DNA of 14,417 nt from an uncultured Gemmatimonadota bacterium (GTDB lineage: Bacteria; Gemmatimonadota; Gemmatimonadetes; Gemmatimonadales; Gemmatimonadaceae). Positions 8,455 to 14,320 of this stretch are shown one piece after another (position 1 is the stretch's first letter; each line of letters starts with the position of its first letter). The stretch covers positions 1 through 14,417 of the forward strand of contig CAMLEQ010000044.1 of NCBI GenBank assembly GCA_946479015.1, read 5' to 3'. The notes below the pieces were generated by a model that saw only the letters and a list, made by a program, of their open reading frames with translations, was not told the DNA's origin and made no database searches. The position numbers and the translations under genes are program-made.

Positions 8455-9005
8455 CCGCCCCGCACCGCCGCTGGCTCGTGAAGTCGGAAGCCGATTGCTT
8501 CTCCTGGAACGATCTCTGGAAGGCCCCGCGCCGCACCACCCACTGGGACGGCGTGCGCAACTACCAGGCGCGCAACATGCTGCGCGACCAGATGAAGACG
8601 GGGGACCTCGTCTTCTTCTATCACTCGAACGGCGACCCGAACGCCATCGTCGGCGTGTGCGAGGTGACGCGCGAAGGATACCCCGACTTCACCGCGTTCG
8701 ACCCGAAGGAACAGCACTTCGATCCCAAGAGCGACCCCGACCACCCCACCTGGTACATGGTGGACCTGAAAGCGGTGGAGCCCTTCCGGCGCCCGGTCAC
8801 CCTCACCGAGCTGCGCTCCGTCCCCGGCCTCGAGCGGATGGCGCTGCTCCAGAAAGGAAGCCGCCTCTCCGTCCAGCCCGTGTCGGAGCGGGAGTGGGAG
8901 ATCGTGTACGAGCTCGGGACTCGGGATGCGGGGCGCGGGGCGCGGGACGCAGGGAACGAGGGGCGTGGAGCGCGCGGCGCGAAGAAGGCGACCGTGCGCG
9001 AGTGA
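8451..9005 (+). CDS. EVE domain-containing protein
   Basis: 184-residue EVE (PUA-like) protein; this family binds modified bases such as methylated or oxidised cytosine in DNA, or modified RNA. ATG 8451 overlaps the nth stop (ATGA), so translation is coupled. Family landmarks are [14 protein letters not shown] (6-19), [13 protein letters not shown] (30-42), the aromatic [10 protein letters not shown] (51-60), [14 protein letters not shown] (66-79) and the DPKSD...PTWYMVDL segment (91-106). The aromatic pocket residues Trp32, Phe55, Phe56 and Tyr57 are present. The domain ends near residue 155 (EWEIVYEL). Residues 156-184 are a Gly/Arg/Ala/Asp tail, its first half encoded by a 7-bp tandem repeat, which looks like an extension caused by repeat insertion over the original stop. 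No restriction gene is nearby; the partners here are repair enzymes. Confidence 0.92.
   Translation: MTAPHRRWLVKSEADCFSWNDLWKAPRRTTHWDGVRNYQARNMLRDQMKTGDLVFFYHSNGDPNAIVGVCEVTREGYPDFTAFDPKEQHFDPKSDPDHPTWYMVDLKAVEPFRRPVTLTELRSVPGLERMALLQKGSRLSVQPVSEREWEIVYELGTRDAGRGARDAGNEGRGARGAKKATVRE
8916..8950 (+). repeat. Heptamer tandem array, GGGRYGC type, inside the EVE gene 3' end
   Basis: Five consecutive 7-mers: GGGACTC, GGGATGC, GGGGCGC, GGGGCGC, GGGACGC, followed by degenerate AGGGAAC. The array begins exactly at codon 156, where the conserved EVE domain ends. Its complement recurs at 9068-9095. Confidence 0.8.
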
Positions 9006-9018
9006 TGGTGCGCGGGGT

Positions 9019-9036
9019 GCATCCCCGGCGGGATGC
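9019..9036 (+). terminator. Short hairpin after the EVE gene, possible weak terminator
   Basis: GCATCCC (9019-9025), loop CGGC, GGGATGC (9030-9036), a perfect 7-bp stem 13 bases after the EVE stop, with no proper T-tract. A -10-like TACCTT at 9040-9045 follows at once and may start the cyclophilin transcript, though no clear -35 is visible. Confidence 0.35.
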
Positions 9037-9067
9037 GGCTACCTTTCGATCCGTCGACTCCGATTTC

Positions 9068-9095
9068 GCGTCCCGCGTCCCGCGTCCCGCACCCC
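9068..9095 (-). repeat. Heptamer tandem array, complement of the EVE-tail array
   Basis: Plus strand reads GCGTCCC three times and then GCACCCC, ending 4 bases before the cyclophilin ATG. On the minus strand it is the GGGACGC family of 8916-8950. The two arrays could form a 28-bp stem when G-U pairs are counted. Confidence 0.8.
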
Positions 9096-9099
9096 GCTC

Positions 9100-9558
9100 A
9101 TGAAGACCGCCACCTTCGACACCAACAAAGGCACCATCGTCGCCGAGCTGTACGACAAGGAAGCGCCCGGCACGGTGGCCAACTTCGAGAAGCTCGCGAA
9201 CAGCGGCTTCTACGATGGCGTCAAGTTCCATCGCGTGATCCCCGACTTCGTCGTGCAGGGGGGCGATCCACTGTCGCGCGATCTCCCGGTGGGGGACCGC
9301 CGCATCGGCACCGGGGGCCCGGGCTACCGCATCAAGTGCGAGACGGCGGGGAACCCGCACACGCACGAGGTGGGCGCGCTGTCGATGGCGCACGCCGGCA
9401 AGGACACCGGCGGAAGCCAGTTCTTCATGGTGCTCAGCGAGGACAACACGCGGCACCTGAACGGCGTCCACACCGTGTTCGGCAAGGTGACGCAGGGGCT
9501 CGACGTGATGAAGAGCATCCAGCAGAACGACGTGATGACGAAGGTGCGCGTCGCCTGA
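9100..9558 (+). CDS. Cyclophilin-type peptidyl-prolyl cis-trans isomerase, cytosolic
   Basis: 152-residue single-domain cyclophilin that catalyses proline cis-trans isomerisation during protein folding. The start is ATG 9100 ([11 protein letters not shown]), with no signal peptide, so it is PpiB-like in location. Active-site residues are visible: Arg45 and Phe50 and Gln53 in [14 protein letters not shown], the GSQFF block (Gln107, Phe108, Phe109), Leu120, His124 and Phe127 (HTVFG). The CypA Trp121 position is His119 here (RHLNG), as is common in bacteria. No Shine-Dalgarno is seen; a GCGTCCC heptamer array occupies the place where one would be, so the leader is unusual. Followed 39 bases later by a small membrane protein gene. 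Confidence 0.95.
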   Translation: MKTATFDTNKGTIVAELYDKEAPGTVANFEKLANSGFYDGVKFHRVIPDFVVQGGDPLSRDLPVGDRRIGTGGPGYRIKCETAGNPHTHEVGALSMAHAGKDTGGSQFFMVLSEDNTRHLNGVHTVFGKVTQGLDVMKSIQQNDVMTKVRVA

Positions 9559-9597
9559 GACGCGCTCGATCCCGGACATTCCCAGGAGACATCCGCA

Positions 9598-9756
9598 ATG
9601 TCGGCTCCACTCCCCGAGGACAAGAAGGCGGGCTTCACCGGCCTCATCGTCGCCGCGATCCTCCTCCTCGTGGCGCTCTACGGCATCGTGCACCTCACGA
9701 ACGTGCACTACGCGAAGGCGGAAGGCGCCGCCGCCCACGCGGCAGCCGCGCAGTAG
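9598..9756 (+). CDS. Small single-pass membrane protein, 52 residues
   Basis: Short gene ATG 9598 to TAG 9754-9756, with ribosome-binding site AGGAG at 9584-9588, nine bases upstream. The product begins MSAPLPEDKKAG, then has one strongly hydrophobic helix (residues about 14-33, TGLIVAAILLLVALYGIVHL), then VHYAKAEG and an Ala-rich tail. The charge pattern suggests N-terminus in the cytoplasm. I do not recognise a family; the form resembles small accessory subunits of membrane complexes. It lies 39 bases after the cyclophilin gene and just before a strong hairpin, so it is probably the last gene of that transcript. Confidence 0.75.
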   Translation: MSAPLPEDKKAGFTGLIVAAILLLVALYGIVHLTNVHYAKAEGAAAHAAAAQ

Positions 9757-9781
9757 CTGCGCCGCGCCGTACGGAACGTGA

Positions 9782-9814
9782 AAGCGGCTCCGCGCCACGG
9801 GCGCGGAGCCGCTT
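9782..9814. terminator. Strong hairpin between convergent genes, probable bidirectional terminator
   Basis: A perfect 15-bp inverted repeat: AAGCGGCTCCGCGCC (9782-9796), loop ACG, GGCGCGGAGCCGCTT (9800-9814). It is followed by CGCATC on the plus strand, so there is no long T-tract beyond the TT within the stem. It sits 25 bases after the small membrane protein and 30 bases from the stop of the convergent gene. Confidence 0.75.
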
Positions 9815-9844
9815 CGCATCCGGAGCGTCCGCTCCCCGCTCTCG

Positions 9845-10696
9845 TCAGCCGCCGGTGGGGGCTGGCGCGGGGTGCGCGCCGGCATCGAGCTGCGAGGCCA
9901 TGAGCTCGAGGTCGAGCGCCTCCTTGCGGATGCGCATGTCGTAGTAGAGCAGCGTGCTCACGATCCCGACGATCGGCGAGACGAAGATGTACGTGAGGCT
10001 GCGGAGCGCCGCGCTCGCGAGCAGCGGGAGCTGGAAGAGGCCGAGAACGGCCGAGAGCGTGGTGGAGATCACGATGTACACCAACCAGGCGATCGCCAGC
10101 CCGCCGAAGATCCGCCACTTGTCTCCGTCGGCCAGCTCCACCGAGCGGTTGAAGGAGCGCACCACCGGCCGGTCCTCGAGCAACACCACCTGGACGGTCG
10201 CGAAGTATCGGCAGGCCATCCAGATCGCGCCGATCAGGATCAGGAAGTAGCCGAAGAAGATGGCGATCCCCTTGAGGATTCCCGCGCCGAGCACGCGCCA
10301 CCACCGCCGGATCGCCGCGGCGAGCGCCCGGGCGGGAACGACCTCGTTGCCGAGGTAGGCGTCCGAGGCAGCGACGACGATCGCCGCGTTCCCCACCACC
10401 CACCAGACCCCCGCCAGCAGGATCCAGAACCCCATCGCGGCCCCGCCCGCCAGGGAGAACCCTCGCGCGGCGAAGATCGTTGGATCGGCGAGCGCGGAAT
10501 AGATGCCGCTGAGCCAGAGCACGGCCCAGTACGGGAATCCGGCGAGCGCACTCAGCAGCACGAAGCTGCCGTAATGCGTACGGAGGACTCGGAAGGACGC
10601 GTCGAGGATCTCTGGGACGGTGCGCGGGCGGAGAGTCGAGCTCACGGGGGGTCCGGAAGTGGACGGGGTGAGAGGTCCGCCCACGATGCGCCCCAT
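9845..10696 (-). CDS. Multi-pass membrane protein of unknown function
   Basis: Integral membrane protein of about 283 residues if it starts at ATG 10694-10696 (MGRIVGGPLTP). TTG 10711 and GTG 10645 (VSSTLRPRTVPEIL) are alternatives, and the last begins closest to the conserved-looking region. The N-terminus LRPRTVPEILDASFRVLRTHYG matches the R-x-x-EILD-x-F-x-x-x-R pattern of bacterial proteins with a glycerophosphodiesterase-type membrane domain but no catalytic part. About six hydrophobic segments follow, including FVLLSALAGFPYWAVLWL, GFWILLAGVWWVVGNAAIVV, ILKGIAIFFGYFLILIGAIW and IAWLVYIVISTTLSAVLGLF. VLLEDRPVVRSFNRS and LLYYDMRIRKEALDLE also fit that group. No enzyme motif is seen. It is divergent from the tetR operon, and its promoter may share that operator region. 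Confidence 0.8.
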   Translation of the reverse strand: MGRIVGGPLTPSTSGPPVSSTLRPRTVPEILDASFRVLRTHYGSFVLLSALAGFPYWAVLWLSGIYSALADPTIFAARGFSLAGGAAMGFWILLAGVWWVVGNAAIVVAASDAYLGNEVVPARALAAAIRRWWRVLGAGILKGIAIFFGYFLILIGAIWMACRYFATVQVVLLEDRPVVRSFNRSVELADGDKWRIFGGLAIAWLVYIVISTTLSAVLGLFQLPLLASAALRSLTYIFVSPIVGIVSTLLYYDMRIRKEALDLELMASQLDAGAHPAPAPTGG

Positions 10697-10761
10697 CGGC
10701 GTCGGGCGCAATGGCCGCGTCCGTCACGGCCGAGTGTGCTGGCGCGTCATGACGGCCGGGG

Positions 10762-10790
10762 TTGACGCGCCTCCTGGTCATTTATATATT
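10762..10790 (+). promoter_or_regulatory. Promoter of the tetR efflux operon
   Basis: TTGACG (10762-10767), a 17-base spacer, then TATATT (10785-10790): the best sigma-70-like promoter in the window, in an AT-rich island within very GC-rich DNA. The expected transcription start is near 10797, inside operator 1. The AT-rich block (TATATAAA on the minus strand) might also serve the divergent membrane protein gene. Confidence 0.85.
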
Positions 10791-10804
10791 ACTAACCCGT
10801 CAGT
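10791..10804. promoter_or_regulatory. Operator 1, probable TetR-family binding site
   Basis: ACTAACCCGTCAGT is a 14-bp dyad, ACTrAC-NN-GTyAGT, with one mismatched pair. It directly abuts the -10 and covers the expected start site, so a bound repressor would block initiation. It matches the second dyad at 10848-10861. Confidence 0.65.
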
Positions 10805-10808
10805 CACT

Positions 10809-10831
10809 AAAGGCGCCGCCAGGCGCCTTTT
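10809..10831 (+). terminator. Intrinsic-terminator-like hairpin in the tetR leader
   Basis: AAAGGCGCC (10809-10817), loop GCCA, GGCGCCTTT (10822-10830) plus one more T: a 9-bp perfect stem with a TTTT run. It lies between the promoter and tetR, about 12 bases after the expected transcription start, and could act as an attenuator or stop antisense readthrough. Confidence 0.6.
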
Positions 10832-10847
10832 CTGATGGCCGTAAATG

Positions 10848-10861
10848 ACTGACGAGTCGGT
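10848..10861. promoter_or_regulatory. Operator 2, probable TetR-family binding site
   Basis: ACTGACGAGTCGGT is a second 14-bp dyad with one mismatched pair and the same ACtGAC-NN-GTCrGT pattern as operator 1. The centres are 57 bp apart. It ends 15 bases before the tetR start codon and three bases before the ribosome-binding site. Confidence 0.6.
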
Positions 10862-10876
10862 TAAAGAGGACTAACC

Positions 10877-11545
10877 ATGCTCGCCGATCACGATCAGGAA
10901 CCTCGCTGGCGCCGCCTCCCCGAGGAGCGTCCACGCCAGCTCATCGATGCCGCGCTCGAGGTGTTCGGCGAGCGCGGGCTCGCTGGAGCGCGCCTGGAAG
11001 ACATCGCGCGCCGGGCCGGCGTCTCCAAGGGCACCATCTATCTCTACTTCCCCAACAAGGAAGCGCTCTTCTGCGAGATGATCCGGCAGATGGTCAGCGC
11101 CGGGCTCATCGAGACCCAGGCCCGCATCATCGCCACCAGCGGATCCCCCACCGAGCAGCTCCGCGACTACGTGCGCGCCATCTGGGAGTACCTGCGCTCG
11201 CCGGTCTTCGAGAAGGTCTACCGTCTCATGATGGGGGAGATTCACAACTTCCCGAGCCTCCAGCAGTTCTACCTCGAGGAAGTCTCGCAGCGCTCCCTGC
11301 GCTTCGCGGCCGACATCGTTCGCCGCGGCATCGACACGGGTGAGTTCCGACCACAGGACCCCGAGGTGGCCGCGCGCATGCTACACGCACTCACGGTGAA
11401 GCACGGCATCTGGTGTGCCCAACGGGAACAGATCCCGTTTCTGGCGCATCAGACCGACGACGAGGTGCTCGCGCAGCTCCTCGACTTCTTTCTTCACGCG
11501 ATTCTCGAGCACACTCACGCCCGCGCCGCGGGATCTCACGAATGA
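10877..11545 (+). CDS. TetR/AcrR-family transcriptional repressor
   Basis: 222-residue one-component regulator, normal family length. The ribosome-binding site AAGAGGA (10864-10870) is six bases before ATG 10877. The N-terminal DNA-binding domain has the recognition helix-turn-helix at about residues 39-58, RLEDIARRAGVSKGTIYLYF, followed by PNKEALF, a near-consensus TetR signature. The C-terminal part (about 80-210) is helical and ligand-binding; QQFYLEEVSQRSLRFAADIVRRGIDTGEFRP resembles the AcrR-type C-terminal domain. It is first in an operon with an outer-membrane factor (ATGA overlap) and a periplasmic adaptor, so it very likely represses its own efflux operon through the paired dyads upstream. 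The inducer is unknown. Confidence 0.95.
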   Translation: MLADHDQEPRWRRLPEERPRQLIDAALEVFGERGLAGARLEDIARRAGVSKGTIYLYFPNKEALFCEMIRQMVSAGLIETQARIIATSGSPTEQLRDYVRAIWEYLRSPVFEKVYRLMMGEIHNFPSLQQFYLEEVSQRSLRFAADIVRRGIDTGEFRPQDPEVAARMLHALTVKHGIWCAQREQIPFLAHQTDDEVLAQLLDFFLHAILEHTHARAAGSHE

Positions 11546-12897
11546 CGATCGTCCACCACCGGATCTCCCGGCGCCTCGGCGCCGTGCTCGCTTTCCTGAC
11601 CCTCGCCGCCGCACCCGCGGCGGCCCGGGCGCAAGACACCACCCTCGCGCACCCGCTCTCGCTCGGTGACGCGGCGCGCCTGGCCGCGCGACAGAGCGCG
11701 TCCGCCCAGGCCGCCCGCTTCCGCTCGGAGCAGGCGGCGGCGCGCATCTCGCAGAGCCGCGCGGCACTGCTCCCCAACTTCTCGGTGGACGCGATCGAGA
11801 GCGGACACACGATCAACACCGCCACGTTCGGCCTCGAGCTGCCAGGGATGAACCCCGACGGCGAGATCATCGGTCCGGTGAAGACGCTCGACGCCCGCGG
11901 GCGCCTGTCGCTGTCGCTGCTCGACCTCGGCGCACTGGGGCGCGTGAAGAGCGCCCGCTCGGCGGCCGACGCGAGCGAGGCCGACGCGGTGAACGTGGCC
12001 GAGCAGTCCGCCGCCCTCGCCGCCGCCGCTTATCTGCGGACGCAGCGGGCCGATGCGCAGCTCTCGGCGCGGCTCGCGGACTCGGTGCTCGCCGACTCGC
12101 TGCTCGGGATCGCGCGTGACCAGTTCCGCGCCGGCGTGGGCGTGGCGCTCGATGTGACCCGCGCCGAGGCGCAGGTGGCGTCGGTGCGCGCGCAGCTCAT
12201 CGTCGCACGCAACGAGCGCGACCGCGCCAGCCTCGAGCTGCAGCGCGCGCTCGGGCTCTCGCTCGGCACCACCGTGCGGCTGGCCGATTCGCTCTCCACG
12301 CTCCCGATCAGCGACACACTGCCGGACGAGCAGGCGGCGATCGAGCGCGCCATGCGGCAGCGCCCCGATCTCCGCGCCGCCGACGCGCAGCTCCAGGCGG
12401 CGGAGCAGCAGGCGAGCGCCATCAAGGCGGAGCGGCTTCCGAGCGTCGGCGTGTTCGGCGACGAGGGATGGCTGGGGACGAACTCCGGGAACATGCTCAA
12501 CACGTACACCTGGGGGGTGCAGGTCTCCCTGCCCATCTTCGACGGCTTCCGCCGCGAGGGGCGCATCCAGGAGCAGGAAGCGGTGGCACGCGAGGTGGAT
12601 GTGCGCCGCCGCGATCTGCGCCAGCAGGCCGCGATCGAGGTCCGCGGCGCCCTGCTCGATCTCCGCTCCGCGCGCGAGCAGGTGGACGCGGCGCGCGAGC
12701 GGCTGCGACTGGCGGAGCAGGAGCTGAAGCAGGCGCAGGACCGCTTCACCGCCGGCGTGGCGGGGAACGCGGATGTGATCACGGCCTCGCTGAGCCTGAA
12801 CGCCTCGCGCAACCTCGTGATCGATGCGCTCACGTCGTACCAGTCGGCCCGGGTGTCGCTGGCCCGCGCCGAGGGCTCGGTCACCACGCTGCCCTGA
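11542..12897 (+). CDS. TolC-like outer membrane efflux protein
   Basis: 451-residue outer membrane factor, the exit duct of a tripartite drug efflux or type I secretion complex. ATG 11542 overlaps the tetR TGA (ATGA). The signal peptide spans residues 1-30 with a cleavage after AAARA, before QDTT. Two OEP repeats follow at about 37-230 and 260-445, with the typical long coiled helices rich in Ala, Arg, Glu and Gln. Landmarks are RADAQLSARLADSVLADSL, AGVGVALDVTRAEAQVA, ERAMRQRPDLRAADAQL, YTWGVQVSLPIFDGFRREG and FTAGVAGNADVITASLSL. It has no N-terminal lipoprotein cysteine. The adaptor gene follows after 69 bases. Confidence 0.95.
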   Translation: MTIVHHRISRRLGAVLAFLTLAAAPAAARAQDTTLAHPLSLGDAARLAARQSASAQAARFRSEQAAARISQSRAALLPNFSVDAIESGHTINTATFGLELPGMNPDGEIIGPVKTLDARGRLSLSLLDLGALGRVKSARSAADASEADAVNVAEQSAALAAAAYLRTQRADAQLSARLADSVLADSLLGIARDQFRAGVGVALDVTRAEAQVASVRAQLIVARNERDRASLELQRALGLSLGTTVRLADSLSTLPISDTLPDEQAAIERAMRQRPDLRAADAQLQAAEQQASAIKAERLPSVGVFGDEGWLGTNSGNMLNTYTWGVQVSLPIFDGFRREGRIQEQEAVAREVDVRRRDLRQQAAIEVRGALLDLRSAREQVDAARERLRLAEQELKQAQDRFTAGVAGNADVITASLSLNASRNLVIDALTSYQSARVSLARAEGSVTTLP

Positions 12898-12966
12898 GCC
12901 CGCACGCCACACCGACACGAATTCAACGTCGAATACATTCGGACGATACGGAGAGGAACAGGAACG

Positions 12967-14085
12967 ATGGCAACCATGGTCGAGAAGGACGCCGAACGGC
13001 GGGCCGACGGCGAGGCGTTGGGCGGCGAGAGCGGGAGCGAGAAACGGGGGCGGCGCAAGCTCGTCCTTCCGATCATCGCGATCGTGGTGCTCGTGGCGCT
13101 GGTGTGGGGGGTGAAGGAGCTCCTGTACGCGCGCGCACACGAGAGCACGGATGACGCGCAGGTGGACGGGCACATCATCCCGGTGCTCGCGAAGGTGGGC
13201 GGCTACGTCACCGGCGTGAACGTGGAGGACAACGACTCGGTGAAGTCGGGCGAGTCGCTGGTGCGGATCGACGACGCCGAGTACAAGGTGCACCTGGCGC
13301 AGGCCGAGGCGGACCTGGCGGCGGCGCGCGCCGCGGCGGGCGTGGGGAAGGGGACCGGGCAGGCCGAGGCGGCGGTGGCCACGGCGACCAGCCAGCACGC
13401 GGCGCTCGCCGCGCAGATCGCGGCCGCCCGCGCGGAAGCGGACAACGCGCAGTCGAACCTCGCGCGCATGAAGGAGCTGGTGGCCAAGCACATCGTGTCG
13501 CAGCAGCAGCTCGATGCCGCGCAGGCCGCGGCCGATGCCGCGACGGCGAACCTCCAGGCGGTGGAGCGTCAGGCGGCCGCGGGGGGCGCGGGCGTGGCGG
13601 GCGCGCAGGCCGGCGTGCGCGTGGCGCAGGCGCGGCTCGAGGCGGCGCAGGCGCAGCGCGACAACGCGGCGCTGCAGCTCGGCTACACGAACATCACGGC
13701 GCCCGTCGCGGGGACGGTGTCGAAGAAGCTCGTGGAGGTGGGTCAGCTCGTGCAGCCCGGGCAGACGCTGATGTCCGTGGTGTCCGACACCGGCACGTGG
13801 ATCACCGCGAACTTCAAGGAGACGCAGCTCTCCGACATGCGCGTGGGACAGCCCACGGAGATCGACGTGGACGCGTATCCCGGCTGTCAGGCGGAGGGAC
13901 GCGTGGAGAGCCTGAGCCCCGCCACGGGCGCGAAGTTCGCGCTCCTGCCGCCGGACAACGCGACGGGGAACTTCACCAAGGTCGTGCAGCGCGTGCCGGT
14001 GCGCATCCAGATCACCAAGGGCTGCGGCGCCGGACGGCCGCTCCGGCCGGGGCTGTCGGTCACGGCGCACGTGAAGACGAAGTGA
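12967..14085 (+). CDS. EmrA/HlyD-family periplasmic adaptor subunit
   Basis: 372-residue membrane fusion protein that would bridge an inner-membrane exporter to the outer-membrane factor upstream. A basic cytoplasmic N-terminus (KRGRRK) precedes one transmembrane anchor at about residues 31-50. Then comes the EmrA-type entry ESTDDAQVDGHIIPVLAKVGGYV, the first half of the lipoyl domain, and a long Ala/Gln-rich alpha-hairpin (about 106-235). YTNITAPVAGTVSKKLVEVG, the second lipoyl half, and the beta-barrel WITANFKETQLSDMRVGQP follow. The ending VPVRIQITKG...LRPGLSVTAHV is typical of EmrA. ATG 12967 follows GAGAGGA at 12950-12956. A 69-base gap with a weak GATACG/TTCAAC pair leaves a secondary promoter possible. 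No EmrB-like permease follows. Confidence 0.95.
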   Translation: MATMVEKDAERRADGEALGGESGSEKRGRRKLVLPIIAIVVLVALVWGVKELLYARAHESTDDAQVDGHIIPVLAKVGGYVTGVNVEDNDSVKSGESLVRIDDAEYKVHLAQAEADLAAARAAAGVGKGTGQAEAAVATATSQHAALAAQIAAARAEADNAQSNLARMKELVAKHIVSQQQLDAAQAAADAATANLQAVERQAAAGGAGVAGAQAGVRVAQARLEAAQAQRDNAALQLGYTNITAPVAGTVSKKLVEVGQLVQPGQTLMSVVSDTGTWITANFKETQLSDMRVGQPTEIDVDAYPGCQAEGRVESLSPATGAKFALLPPDNATGNFTKVVQRVPVRIQITKGCGAGRPLRPGLSVTAHVKTK

Positions 14086-14107
14086 GTAGTTGGTGGAACA
14101 CCGAACC

Positions 14108-14255
14108 ACGCGTGTGGCGTGTGGGGAACCGACGGGGTTAGATGCGAGGTAGAGCGCGTGTAGGTTCGGGTGTAGGTGGACTCTCTCTACATCCGAACCT
14201 ATTTCTCGCTCTACCTCGCTCCTCGTCCCGTCAGTTCCCCACACGCCACACGCGT
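14108..14255. repeat. Large imperfect inverted repeat (about 148-base hairpin)
   Basis: The outer arms are a perfect 22-bp inverted repeat (14108-14129 with 14234-14255; ends ACGCGTGTGG... and ...CCACACGCGT). Inside are a 13-bp perfect pair (14144-14156 with 14207-14219, GCGAGGTAGAGCG) and a 15-bp pair with one G-U (14161-14175 with 14187-14201). The loop is 11 bases (14176-14186). It begins 22 bases after the adaptor stop and fills most of the 235-base gap to the HD gene. It may terminate the efflux operon or be a small non-coding mobile remnant; no ORF lies within it. Confidence 0.85.
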
Positions 14256-14265
14256 TTCATGGTGG

Positions 14266-14286
14266 TCTAGTTTCTAGGTCCTAGTT
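14266..14286 (+). repeat. Three-unit heptamer array, YCTAGKT
   Basis: TCTAGTT, TCTAGGT and CCTAGTT in exact succession, eleven bases after the large inverted repeat. It has a 7-bp period like the two GGGACGC-type arrays but a different, CTAG-centred unit. A C-rich stretch (14288-14320) then leads to the HD gene start. Confidence 0.65.
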
Positions 14287-14320
14287 CCGCCCCGTCCCAC
14301 CCCCCACCCCCTCCCGACCC

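Noticed and set aside
8451..9005. EVE gene as part of a restriction or defence island
   Set aside because: No endonuclease, methyltransferase or other defence gene is in the window; the neighbours are repair enzymes.
8916..9095. CRISPR array
   Set aside because: The repeats are contiguous 7-mers without spacers, and no cas genes are present.
9708..10781. Minus-strand frame starting near the tetR promoter
   Set aside because: It is out of frame with the clear membrane protein at 9845-10696, and its translation is Arg/Pro-rich without domains.
11536..14244. A 902-residue open frame on the minus strand opposite the efflux genes
   Set aside because: It mirrors the outer-membrane factor and adaptor genes and even runs through the large inverted repeat; it has no recognisable domain.
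14091..14265. Insertion sequence with target-site duplication TGGTGG
   Set aside because: The six-base match does not abut the inverted repeat ends, there is no transposase, and such GC-rich hexamers are common.
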